DNA from: an uncultured Clostridia bacterium | GTDB lineage: Bacteria > Bacillota > Clostridia > Christensenellales > Aristaeellaceae | Length of the DNA: 5,572 nucleotides | Direction of reading: 5' to 3' | Assembly: GCA_934643535.1 (NCBI GenBank) | Contig: CAKUCE010000208.1 | Span: 1 to 5,572 of the forward strand | Shown: positions 1-5,442 of the stretch, piece after piece | Layout of the letters: each line of letters opens with the position of its first letter | How positions within the stretch are numbered: the first letter of the stretch is position 1 | Translations under genes and position numbers: made by a program | Notes under the pieces: generated by a model | Database searches by the model: none | What the model saw: the letters and a program-made list of their open reading frames with translations, nothing else | Told to the model about the DNA's origin: nothing

Positions 1-64
1 ACTCTTTTCCTCTTTCAAAAAGGGCAAGGCTTTTTCCCTCCGCTGCCTATCGCCGCCCTCGCCC

Positions 65-99
65 CCGCAGTCGGCGTAAGGCATACGCAACCCTTGCGG
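65..99. repeat. Nested inverted repeat
   Basis: CCGCA (65-69) pairs with TGCGG (95-99), enclosing a second perfect stem, GCGTA (74-78) with TACGC (84-88) around a 5-nt loop. It has no T tract on either side, so it is not an obvious intrinsic terminator. Its role is unknown; it belongs to the hairpin-rich zone beyond the polA 3' end. Confidence 0.5.
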
Positions 100-179
100 A
101 TTGGGATGCTTTGGCGTGGCGGGGCCAATTCAGCAGGGCCGTAGGCTGGCGGATTTTGGAAACAATGCTGGCCTGTGGC

Positions 180-211
180 GCGAGCCGCGAGACCTTCCGT
201 CGAGCGGCGGT
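180..211. repeat. 32-bp direct repeat, copy 1
   Basis: This unit starts GCGAGCCGCGAG and ends CGAGCGGCGGT. It matches 249-280 at 29 of 32 positions. It contains a stem CCGTC (197-201) with GGCGG (206-210) around a 4-nt loop, closed with one G-T wobble. The three differences from copy 2 are all transitions, and one of them keeps the stem paired. Confidence 0.75.
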
Positions 212-248
212 CTATACCGGCCAACTAGCACGAAGCCCTGCCAGACCC

Positions 249-280
249 GCGAGCCGCGAGGCCCTCCGCCGAGCGGCGGT
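249..280. repeat. 32-bp direct repeat, copy 2
   Basis: Second copy of the unit at 180-211, offset by 69 bp. Its stem is CCGCC (266-270) with GGCGG (275-279) around the loop GAGC, fully Watson-Crick. Two copies at this spacing within a structured spacer suggest local duplication of an intergenic palindromic unit. No transposase or flanking target duplication is visible. Confidence 0.75.
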
Positions 281-315
281 ATCTCCGCAGCCAAGCCGCT
301 TTCCCTCGAGTACCC

Positions 316-334
316 CCGCGCCCTATGGGCGCGG
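316..334. repeat. Perfect 8-bp hairpin
   Basis: CCGCGCCC (316-323), loop TAT, GGGCGCGG (327-334). Every pair is G-C. On the minus strand it is the second strong hairpin after the polA stop. It lacks a T tract in either direction. Its core 10-mer GCCCTATGGG (320-329) recurs at 5476-5485 at the other end of the window. Confidence 0.75.
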
Positions 335-342
335 TGTGGGGT

Positions 343-361
343 GCAGGGGGTCACCCCCTGC
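343..361 (-). terminator. Hairpin abutting the polA stop codon, possible 3' end structure
   Basis: GCAGGGGG (343-350), loop TCA, CCCCCTGC (354-361): a perfect 8-bp stem whose base overlaps the last nucleotide of the polA TAG stop (361-363). It could stop transcription or protect the polA mRNA 3' end. The following minus-strand bases are ACCCCACA, with no T run, so it is not a canonical intrinsic terminator. It could equally be a mobile palindromic unit inserted right after the gene. Confidence 0.4.
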
Positions 362-3069
362 TAGTGGGCGGATTCCCAGTCTTTGCCTTGGGAGACCTCG
401 GCGATGAGGGGAACGCGGAGCGTGACGATGTTCTCCATGACCTTCTGAAGAAGGGCTGAAGCCCGGGGGGCTTCTTCGATGGGGCATTCGACGACCAGCT
501 CGTCGTGTACCTGCAGGATCAGCCGGGCCTTGAGGCCCTCGGCTTCCAGACGGCGCTCCACCTGTACCATAGCCAGCTTGATGATGTCCGCCGCCGTGCC
601 CTGTACGGGGGTGTTCATGGCGGCGCGCTCGCCGAAGTTGCGCACGTTGCGGTTGGAGGAGCTTAGCTCGAAAAGCTCCCGGCGGCGGTGGAACATCGTC
701 TCCGCATAGCCCCGCTCGTAGCCCAGACGGACGCATTCGTCCATGAAGGCCCGCACGCCCGGATAGCGCTCAAAGTAGCGCTCGATGAAACGGTTGGCCT
801 CCGGGCGGGAAATGCCCGCGTTCCGGGCAAGGCCGAAGCCGCTGATGCCGTAGACGATGCCGAAATTGGTGGCCTTCGCCGCCCGGCGCATCTCCGGCGT
901 GACCGCATCCATGGAAACGCCGTGAATCTCCGCCGCCGTGCGGGTGTGGATGTCCTGATTCTTGAGGAACGCGTCGCACATGGCCTCGTCGCCGCTCAGA
1001 TGGGCCAGCACCCGCAGCTCGATCTGGCTGTAGTCCGCGTCCAATAGAATGTTTCCCTCGCCCGCCACAAAGGCCCGGCGGATCTCCCGGCCCTCGTCGG
1101 TGCGGATGGGAATGTTCTGCAAATTGGGCTCCATGCTGGAAATGCGGCCCGTAACCGTGGCGGTCTGGTCAAAGGTGGTATGAACCCGTCCGTCCCGGCC
1201 CCGCAGCTTCCGCAGACCGTCCACATAGGTGGACTGCAGCTTGCTCAGCTTGCGGTAGCGCAGCAGGGGTTCGATGCAGGGATGGTAGGGCGCCAGGTCC
1301 TCCAGCACCTCGGCGGCGGTGGAATAGGCCCCGTTCTTGTTCTTCTTCTGTGCGGGAAGACCCAGCTTGTCGAACAGCACCTCGCCCAGCTGCTTGGGGC
1401 TGTTCAGGTTGAAGTCCGGCACCTCCGTCAGCCGGTAGACCGCCTGACGGCTTTCTTCGATCTCCCGGGTAAAAAGATCGCTGAGCTGGTTCAGGGTGTC
1501 CAGATCCACCAGAAAACCCTCGTCCTCCATCTCGAATAAGACCCGGGTCAGGGGCTGCTCCATGTCCCAGAGAAGCGATTCCATGTCTCGCTGATGAAGC
1601 CGCTCCCGCTGCCGCAGGGCCATCGAATAGACCTCCGCCGCGGAGGAGCTTTCCGGCAGAGAGACGGCCTCTCCGGCAAATTCCGCTTCCAGCGACGCGG
1701 CCAGCGCGTAGTCCTTCTGGGCCGTGTGAAGGAGATAAGCCCCCAGCATGGTATCCTGACGGACGGCGGGCTGAGGCAGATGGTAGCGCTCCAGCAGATG
1801 GAACAGCTCCTTCGCTCCGTGTACGATCAGGGGGACGGCTTCCAGCACCGGCCGAAGCTCCGTCAGAATGTGATCTTCGTACATGCCGCCGCCCATCAGA
1901 TCCCGCAGAAGGGGCATGCGCCACAGTTCCAGTGAAGGGGTCAGCAGGGTAACTTCCTCCGGCCCCAGATGAAGCACGGCAAACTCCGGCTTTTCCGCCG
2001 CCAGCGCCGCGGCGGCCTGACGCAGACTGTCCGGGTCGGTGAAGACCTTCTCCCCGGAGACGGCCTGAAGCCCCGGCAGGCCGGTCTCCTGCGTCATAGC
2101 CGTGGCGGGAGAGGATTTCCCGGTTTCCTTTTTGCCGCCGCCCGCCCGCTGTCCTGCGGCGGTGGTGCGGGGCTGAACGGCGGGAACGGTTTCGCCGCTC
2201 AAAAGGCGCTCCACGCTTTTGGCGGTCTGGTTCAGCTCGTATTGCTGCAAAAGCGGGATGCCCTCGTTCATTTCCTGCCACGTGCAGCGGGCAAAATCCG
2301 GCTGGATGGGCGCGTTGCGGCGGATGGTGCCCAGATCGCGGCTCAGGAGGGCCGACTCCCGGCCCGCCCGCAGCTTTTCGCCCAGCTTGCCCTTGACCTC
2401 GTCCGCATGGGCCAATACCTCGTCCAGACTGCCATATTGGGAGATCAGCTTCAGGGCGGTCTTTTCGCCGATGCCTGCGATGCCGGGAATGTTGTCGCTG
2501 CTGTCGCCCATCAGGCCTTTCATGTCCGGCACCTGATCGGGCCGGTAGCCGTAATGCTCACTGACGCCCTCCGCGTCCAGCAGCAGGCTTTCCGAAATGC
2601 CTGTCTTGGTCAGAATAATGCGGGTATCCCCGCCTGCCAGCTGCAGGCTGTCCCGGTCGCCGGTGAGCACATAGGCCGCATAGCCCTGCTCATTGGCCAG
2701 CCGCGCCGCCGTACCCAGCAGGTCGTCGGCTTCGTAGCCCTCCATCTCAAAGGAGGCGATGTGCATGGCTTTCAGCACCTCCCGCATCAGGGGCAGCTGG
2801 GGCCGCAGCTCCTCGGGCATGGGCTTGCGGGTGCCCTTGTAATCCGGGTACAGGGTATGGCGGAAGGTGGGCGCGTGGACGTCCAGCATCACGCACAGCG
2901 CGTCGGGCCGGTAATCTCCCAGCGCCTTTAACAGCATACTGAAAAAGCCATGCACCGCGTTGGTGTAGTTCCCGTCTCTGGTCACCATCAGGGGAAGAGC
3001 GTGAAAGGCCCGGAAGATCAGACTGTAGCCGTCTACCAGAAGGACTGAGGGTTTGCGCGTTTCGCTCAT
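361..3069 (-). CDS. polA: DNA polymerase I (5'-3' exonuclease and polymerase, proofreading domain degenerate)
   Basis: This 902-residue protein fills DNA gaps and removes RNA primers during lagging-strand synthesis and excision repair. Residues 1 to about 290 are the 5'-3' exonuclease: D13, D63, R70, the GYEADD run with E113, D115 and D116, D138 and D140, and GDSSDN with D189 and D192, followed by the helix-hairpin-helix segment near 194-215. An Ala/Gly/Lys/Thr-rich linker covers about 291-335. The middle domain (about 340-500) has the overall 3'-5' exonuclease fold region but lacks the catalytic DxE and later Asp motifs, so proofreading should be absent, as in Taq and Bacillus PolA. The polymerase domain is intact: motif A DYSQIELR with D679, motif B with K732, F736 and Y740, and motif C VHDE with H855, D856 and E857. 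It ends GKDWESAH, close to the usual PolA terminus. The ATG at 3067-3069 has GGAGG only 4 nt upstream (3074-3078). It is monocistronic as far as visible and diverges from the ABC-F gene. Confidence 0.97.
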   Translation of the reverse strand: MSETRKPSVLLVDGYSLIFRAFHALPLMVTRDGNYTNAVHGFFSMLLKALGDYRPDALCVMLDVHAPTFRHTLYPDYKGTRKPMPEELRPQLPLMREVLKAMHIASFEMEGYEADDLLGTAARLANEQGYAAYVLTGDRDSLQLAGGDTRIILTKTGISESLLLDAEGVSEHYGYRPDQVPDMKGLMGDSSDNIPGIAGIGEKTALKLISQYGSLDEVLAHADEVKGKLGEKLRAGRESALLSRDLGTIRRNAPIQPDFARCTWQEMNEGIPLLQQYELNQTAKSVERLLSGETVPAVQPRTTAAGQRAGGGKKETGKSSPATAMTQETGLPGLQAVSGEKVFTDPDSLRQAAAALAAEKPEFAVLHLGPEEVTLLTPSLELWRMPLLRDLMGGGMYEDHILTELRPVLEAVPLIVHGAKELFHLLERYHLPQPAVRQDTMLGAYLLHTAQKDYALAASLEAEFAGEAVSLPESSSAAEVYSMALRQRERLHQRDMESLLWDMEQPLTRVLFEMEDEGFLVDLDTLNQLSDLFTREIEESRQAVYRLTEVPDFNLNSPKQLGEVLFDKLGLPAQKKNKNGAYSTAAEVLEDLAPYHPCIEPLLRYRKLSKLQSTYVDGLRKLRGRDGRVHTTFDQTATVTGRISSMEPNLQNIPIRTDEGREIRRAFVAGEGNILLDADYSQIELRVLAHLSGDEAMCDAFLKNQDIHTRTAAEIHGVSMDAVTPEMRRAAKATNFGIVYGISGFGLARNAGISRPEANRFIERYFERYPGVRAFMDECVRLGYERGYAETMFHRRRELFELSSSNRNVRNFGERAAMNTPVQGTAADIIKLAMVQVERRLEAEGLKARLILQVHDELVVECPIEEAPRASALLQKVMENIVTLRVPLIAEVSQGKDWESAH

Positions 3070-3086
3070 GAGGCCTCCATTCAGCA

Positions 3087-3106
3087 GGGGGAACGTTTTG
3101 GCCCCC
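3087..3106 (-). other. G5/C5 hairpin in the polA 5' leader
   Basis: On the plus strand GGGGG (3087-3091) can pair with CCCCC (3102-3106) across a 10-nt loop. In the polA transcript it would lie between the predicted start (about 3129) and the ribosome binding site (3074-3078). It ends 8 nt short of that site, so it could influence translation initiation. A regulatory role is a guess. Confidence 0.35.
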
Positions 3107-3135
3107 GGCGGTCAACTCGTAGGATTCTCCTTTTT

Positions 3136-3163
3136 ATTATACCATAGTTTGCCGTCTTGTCAC
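3136..3163 (-). promoter_or_regulatory. polA promoter (extended -10)
   Basis: Read on the minus strand, GTGACA (3158-3163) serves as a -35 element with five of six consensus bases, then 16 bp, then a perfect TATAAT (3136-3141) preceded by TGG (3142-3144), giving the extended -10 form TGnTATAAT. Transcription should begin near 3129, leaving a leader of about 60 nt before the polA ATG at 3069. Housekeeping sigma-A type. Confidence 0.8.
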
Positions 3164-3227
3164 GCCGGGGAAGCGAAGGTGTTACAGTTTGGGCCCGGCG
3201 GCCTTTCCTGTTCCGCGATATATCAGA

Positions 3228-3250
3228 AGCCCTTCAGGAACGCAAGGGCT
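3228..3250. repeat. Hairpin between the divergent promoters, containing a 13-bp repeat copy
   Basis: AGCCCTT (3228-3234) and AAGGGCT (3244-3250) form a perfect 7-bp stem with a 9-nt loop. The loop and 3' arm contain TTCAGGAACGCAA (3233-3245), which recurs exactly at 3306-3318 at the predicted ABC-F transcription start. No T tract follows on either strand. It lies upstream of both promoters, so it is more likely a DNA element than part of either mRNA. A protein-binding role is possible but unproven. Confidence 0.5.
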
Positions 3251-3274
3251 GACCGGAAATGAAACGCATCCCTC

Positions 3275-3304
3275 TTGACAGCTCCTCAGGGATTCTGCTA
3301 CAAT
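3275..3304 (+). promoter_or_regulatory. ABC-F gene promoter
   Basis: A perfect -35 TTGACA (3275-3280), an 18-bp spacer, and -10 TACAAT (3299-3304) with TG at 3296-3297 in extended -10 position. The predicted start is near 3311. It is a strong housekeeping-type promoter, which fits a gene held off by attenuation in its leader and not by promoter weakness. Only one base of the two hexamers departs from consensus. Confidence 0.88.
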
Positions 3305-3309
3305 GTTCA

Positions 3310-3332
3310 GGAACGCAAAAGAATGGCGTTCC
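3310..3332 (+). other. 5'-terminal hairpin of the ABC-F leader
   Basis: GGAACGC (3310-3316) pairs perfectly with GCGTTCC (3326-3332) around a 9-nt loop. With the predicted start at about 3311 the transcript would begin inside this stem, an arrangement known to protect mRNA from 5'-end-dependent decay. The left arm overlaps the second copy of TTCAGGAACGCAA (3306-3318). Confidence 0.55.
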
Positions 3333-3363
3333 CCCAATTTGACAAACGAAACGGAGGGTCGGG

Positions 3364-3375
3364 ATGCGCAAATAA
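3364..3375 (+). CDS. Three-codon leader peptide Met-Arg-Lys
   Basis: ATG CGC AAA TAA, preceded by GGAGGG (3353-3358); GGAGG ends 6 nt before the ATG, which is good spacing. The frame is far too short to encode a functional protein; its likely job is to place a ribosome. Its stop codon ends at 3375 and the 5' strand of the long-range leader helix begins at 3376, so any ribosome held on it would physically cover that strand. That is the arrangement expected if drugs targeted by the ABC-F protein stall ribosomes here. I infer function from position, ribosome binding site and structure; there is no homology evidence for so short a peptide. Confidence 0.68.
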   Translation: MRK

Positions 3376-3467
3376 CACTGCCATGAACCCATTTAATGGG
3401 GGAGGAAAAGCAGACCCCGGCGGAGGAAGAATTCCGCAGGGCTTGTTTTGCCGTGGCAGTGAAAAAG

Positions 3468-3495
3468 GCGCAGTCTCGAGGACTCCGCTTTTTTT
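3468..3495 (+). terminator. Intrinsic terminator inside the ABC-F leader
   Basis: The stem is GCG/CGC (3468-3470 with 3486-3488), a C-C mismatch, then AGTC/GACT (3472-3475 with 3481-3484), loop TCGAG, followed at once by seven T residues (3489-3495). The A run at 3462-3466 could lengthen the stem against the T tract. It lies 60 nt before the ABC-F start codon and well after the promoter, so it would terminate transcription prematurely by default. It could only serve the ABC-F leader, since no other plus-strand gene precedes it. Confidence 0.85.
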
Positions 3496-3520
3496 GTGCG
3501 TTTTTGAACGCGCCGCCATG

Positions 3521-3547
3521 CTTCCCCCTGCTTTATCAGGAAGGAGG
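3521..3547 (+). promoter_or_regulatory. ABC-F ribosome binding site, partly held in a stem
   Basis: AAGGAGG (3541-3547) lies 8 nt before the ATG at 3556 and fixes the start. CTTCC (3521-3525) can pair with GGAAG (3539-3543), and TG/CA inside can add two pairs with a CCC bulge. This hides the first three bases of the ribosome binding site. It may add a mild translational brake on top of attenuation; the core GGAGG remains mostly exposed. Confidence 0.6.
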
Positions 3548-3555
3548 CTTTTTTC

Positions 3556-5043
3556 ATGCGTTGTTCGATCCAGAACTTGACTTTTACCTACGACGGAAGC
3601 AGCGAGCCGGTATTCCCCGGCTGGAGCGTGGAGCTGGATACCGGCTGGCGGCTGGGCCTGACAGGGCGGAACGGCCGGGGCAAGACCACGCTTTTGCGGC
3701 TGATGATGGGCGAAATGGCCCACGGCGGGCAGATCAGCCTGCCCATGCAGCCGGTGTATTTTCCCTATCCGGTATCCGACCCGGAGGACATGACCCTGAA
3801 CGTGATGCAGGAAGCGGCGGGCGGGGAGCCGGAATGGAAGCTGATGAAGGAGCTGCGTCTGCTGGAAGTAACGGAGGACGCGCTGTACCGTCCCTTTTCC
3901 ACCCTGAGCCGGGGCGAACAGACCAAAGCGCTGCTTTGCGCCCTGTTCGCCCGGGAGGACGCCTATCCCCTGATCGACGAGCCTACCAACCATCTGGACC
4001 TGCTGGGCCGTCAGGCGGTGGCGGAATACCTGCGCCGGAAGGACGGCTTTCTGCTGGTGAGCCACGACCGCGCCTTTTTGAACGACTGCGTGGATCATAT
4101 CCTCAGCATCAACAAAACCGGCTTTCAGGTCATTCAGGGCGATTACGACACGTGGGAAGAGCAATTTGACCGGCAGAACGCCTACGAGCTCAAACGGAAC
4201 GAGGGACTGAAAAAGGAGATCGGCCGGCTGAACCAGAGCGCCCGGCAGGCGGCGCAATTTGCCCAGAAGGCGGAGAAGGACAAATTCCACGTGCCGGAAA
4301 GCGTTCAGCCTGCGGTAGACCGGGGCTACGCGGGCGCGCGCAGCGCCGCCATGATGAAGCGGGCCAAGGCGGCGGTGCAGCGGCGGGAACGCGCCGCAGA
4401 GGAAAAGAGCGGCTTACTGCACAATCTGGAACGGGTGGGCGGCCTGAAGCTGCGCAATCTGCGCCATCCCAAGCAGGAATTGATCGTAGTAGAAAAAGGC
4501 GTGGTCCGTTACGACGGGCGGGAGGTCTGCCGGAATGTGAATTTTACCCTTCGTCAGGGCGAACGGCTGGCGTTGACCGGGCCCAACGGCTGCGGCAAGA
4601 GCAGTGTCCTCAAAACGCTGGTGGGCGAAGGCGAAGCGCTGCACGGCGGCGTCCGTCTGGCCTCCGGGCTGGTGGTTTCCTATGTGCCGCAGGACACGAG
4701 CGGCCTGTCCGGTCCGCTGGAGGGAGCCATCGCCGCCCGGGGCGCGGATGAAACGCTGGTGAAAGCCATCCTGCGGAACATGGATTTTTCCCGGGAGCAG
4801 TTTGCCCTCGACATGCGCGATTACAGTCAGGGGCAAAAAAAGAAGGTGCTGCTGGCTTTGAGCCTCGCAACACCTGCACATGTATACATCTGGGACGAGC
4901 CGCTGAATTACATCGACGTTTTGAGCCGCCGCCAGATCGAAGAGCTGATTCTGGACTCCTCCCCCACGCTGCTGCTGGTGGAGCATGACCGGCGCTTTCT
5001 GGAAACGGTCATGACCGGGGAGATCCCGCTTTTGGGGCTTTAA
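3556..5043 (+). CDS. Lsa-type ABC-F ribosomal protection ATPase
   Basis: A 495-residue cytoplasmic protein with two ATPase domains and no membrane segments. ABC-F proteins of this group bind the ribosomal E site and push bound lincosamide, streptogramin A or pleuromutilin drugs from the peptidyl transferase centre. Domain 1: Walker A GRNGRGKTT (37-45), signature LSRGEQ (117-122, with Arg where Gly is usual), Walker B and D-loop LIDEPTNHLD (139-148), switch His170. A charged helical linker, the drug-specificity region, spans about 200-305. Domain 2: Walker A GPNGCGKSS (342-350), signature YSQGQ (423-427), Walker B YIWDEPLNYID (444-454) and His477. The WDEPLNY form is typical of resistance ABC-Fs such as Lsa and Vga, and length, RPFSTLS and VSHDRAF segments resemble Lsa(A). 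Its leader contains an apparent drug-responsive attenuator, which supports a resistance role over housekeeping. Its last 35 bp overlap the convergent Nudix gene. The exact drug range cannot be read from sequence. Confidence 0.92.
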   Translation: MRCSIQNLTFTYDGSSEPVFPGWSVELDTGWRLGLTGRNGRGKTTLLRLMMGEMAHGGQISLPMQPVYFPYPVSDPEDMTLNVMQEAAGGEPEWKLMKELRLLEVTEDALYRPFSTLSRGEQTKALLCALFAREDAYPLIDEPTNHLDLLGRQAVAEYLRRKDGFLLVSHDRAFLNDCVDHILSINKTGFQVIQGDYDTWEEQFDRQNAYELKRNEGLKKEIGRLNQSARQAAQFAQKAEKDKFHVPESVQPAVDRGYAGARSAAMMKRAKAAVQRRERAAEEKSGLLHNLERVGGLKLRNLRHPKQELIVVEKGVVRYDGREVCRNVNFTLRQGERLALTGPNGCGKSSVLKTLVGEGEALHGGVRLASGLVVSYVPQDTSGLSGPLEGAIAARGADETLVKAILRNMDFSREQFALDMRDYSQGQKKKVLLALSLATPAHVYIWDEPLNYIDVLSRRQIEELILDSSPTLLLVEHDRRFLETVMTGEIPLLGL

Positions 5044-5410
5044 GCAACTTAAGAATATCCTGATCCGCCGGGCAGAACTCATAACGGTCGATCTCCTCCG
5101 GGGTGATCCACGCGATGGCGTTATGCTCCAGCAGCGTGGGTTCGCCCTGGGTGATGGCGGCGTTGAGCAGCGTCAGGTGGATGGTCAGGTCAGGGTAGAC
5201 GTGATCTACCTCGCAGAAGACCGTTCCGACCTCCACCTGTACGTCCAGTTCCTCCCGGCACTCCCGGGCGAGGGCCTGAGCTCTGGTTTCGCCCGGTTCC
5301 ACCTTTCCGCCCACGAACTCCCACAAAAGACCGCGGGCCTTATATTCCGGGCGCTGGCAGATCATGAAGCGGCCATTGCGCCAGATCAGCGCAGCTACGA
5401 CTTGAACCAT
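5009..5410 (-). CDS. MutT-like Nudix hydrolase, probable (8-oxo-)dGTP pyrophosphatase
   Basis: A 133-residue single-domain soluble protein. The Nudix box spans residues 35-57: G35, E41, R49-E50 and E53-E54, with GGKVEPGE at its front and Asp56 at the usual late Gly position. The segments ICQRPEY (17-23) and LLWEFVGGK (28-36), and the late CPADQDIL, match MutT-type nucleotide-pool cleaners, which hydrolyse oxidised dGTP to the monophosphate before polymerases can use it. Substrate is inferred: other Nudix enzymes share the box, and the late motif has Asp where E. coli MutT has the base-reading Asn. The ATG at 5408-5410 has AAAGGAG (5420-5426) 9 nt upstream. No promoter is visible between here and the window edge, so it may be cotranscribed with a gene further right. 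Its last 11 codons plus stop are antisense to the ABC-F 3' end. Confidence 0.88.
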   Translation of the reverse strand: MVQVVAALIWRNGRFMICQRPEYKARGLLWEFVGGKVEPGETRAQALARECREELDVQVEVGTVFCEVDHVYPDLTIHLTLLNAAITQGEPTLLEHNAIAWITPEEIDRYEFCPADQDILKLLKAPKAGSPRS

Positions 5411-5442
5411 GGAGAAGGACTCCTTTCAGGGAAAGGGAATGA

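Larger units (their letters stand above)
1..360. other. Gene-free, GC-rich, hairpin-rich region downstream of polA
   Basis: I see no supportable gene here. One plus-strand frame is open from the window edge to about 407, but it has no ribosome binding site, reads through inverted repeats and runs into the antisense of polA, so its openness is best explained by high GC. What the stretch does contain is secondary structure: a nested hairpin at 65-99, a duplicated 32-bp unit at 180-211 and 249-280, and two perfect 8-bp hairpins at 316-334 and 343-361. On the minus strand this is the 3' flank of polA. An A/T stem at 17-22 and 30-35 lies at the far left but lacks a GC-rich core. Confidence 0.7.
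3311..3555 (+). promoter_or_regulatory. Transcription attenuator leader of the ABC-F gene
   Basis: This leader of about 245 nt holds, in order: a 5' hairpin (3310-3332), a three-codon frame (3364-3375), the 5' strand of a long-range helix (3376-3385), inner hairpins at 3388-3400 and 3420-3437, the 3' strand of the helix (3452-3461), an intrinsic terminator (3468-3495), a small hairpin (3496-3513) and a stem touching the ribosome binding site (3521-3543). The helix 3376-3385 with 3452-3461 is 10 bp with one G-T wobble. Its 3' strand can instead pair with the terminator's 3' arm: 3453-3456 with 3485-3488 and 3458-3460 with 3482-3484, bulging C3457. The two states are mutually exclusive, the hallmark of attenuation. 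Leader attenuation of antibiotic-resistance ABC-F genes is established for vmlR of Bacillus and lmo0919 of Listeria; the mechanism here is inferred from pairing by eye. Confidence 0.78.

Noticed and set aside
17..35. A/T hairpin AAAAAG/CTTTTT as a distal bidirectional terminator
   Set aside because: The stem has only one G-C pair and lies about 330 nt from the polA stop; not convincing.
180..280. CRISPR-like pair of repeats
   Set aside because: Only two imperfect copies, a 37-bp gap, and no third repeat or cas gene.
15..354. Minus-strand small open frames in the region after polA
   Set aside because: Composition is Arg/Gly/Pro-rich and follows the inverted repeats; no ribosome binding site or recognisable domain.
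3..407. Plus-strand frame open from the left edge to about 407
   Set aside because: No ribosome binding site, passes through hairpins and repeats, and its end is antisense to polA. High GC explains the lack of stop codons.
1969..2931. 320-codon plus-strand frame opposite polA
   Set aside because: Complete overlap with the well-supported polA gene, no start signals, no recognisable domain; a GC-driven shadow.
3053..3262. 69-codon plus-strand frame across the polA promoter region
   Set aside because: Starts antisense to the polA 5' end, has no ribosome binding site or upstream promoter, and covers the polA promoter itself.
3275..3580. Plus-strand 101-codon frame across the ABC-F leader
   Set aside because: Its first ATG lies before the predicted transcription start, it lacks a ribosome binding site and it spans the terminator. 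The leader is better explained as structured RNA.
3307..4290. 327-codon minus-strand frame opposite the ABC-F gene and its leader
   Set aside because: Antisense to clear ABC-F motifs and to the leader; no ribosome binding site or known domain.
5016..5033. Possible terminator at the end of the ABC-F gene
   Set aside because: The stem is only 4 bp with four T residues and lies inside the coding region; too weak to call.
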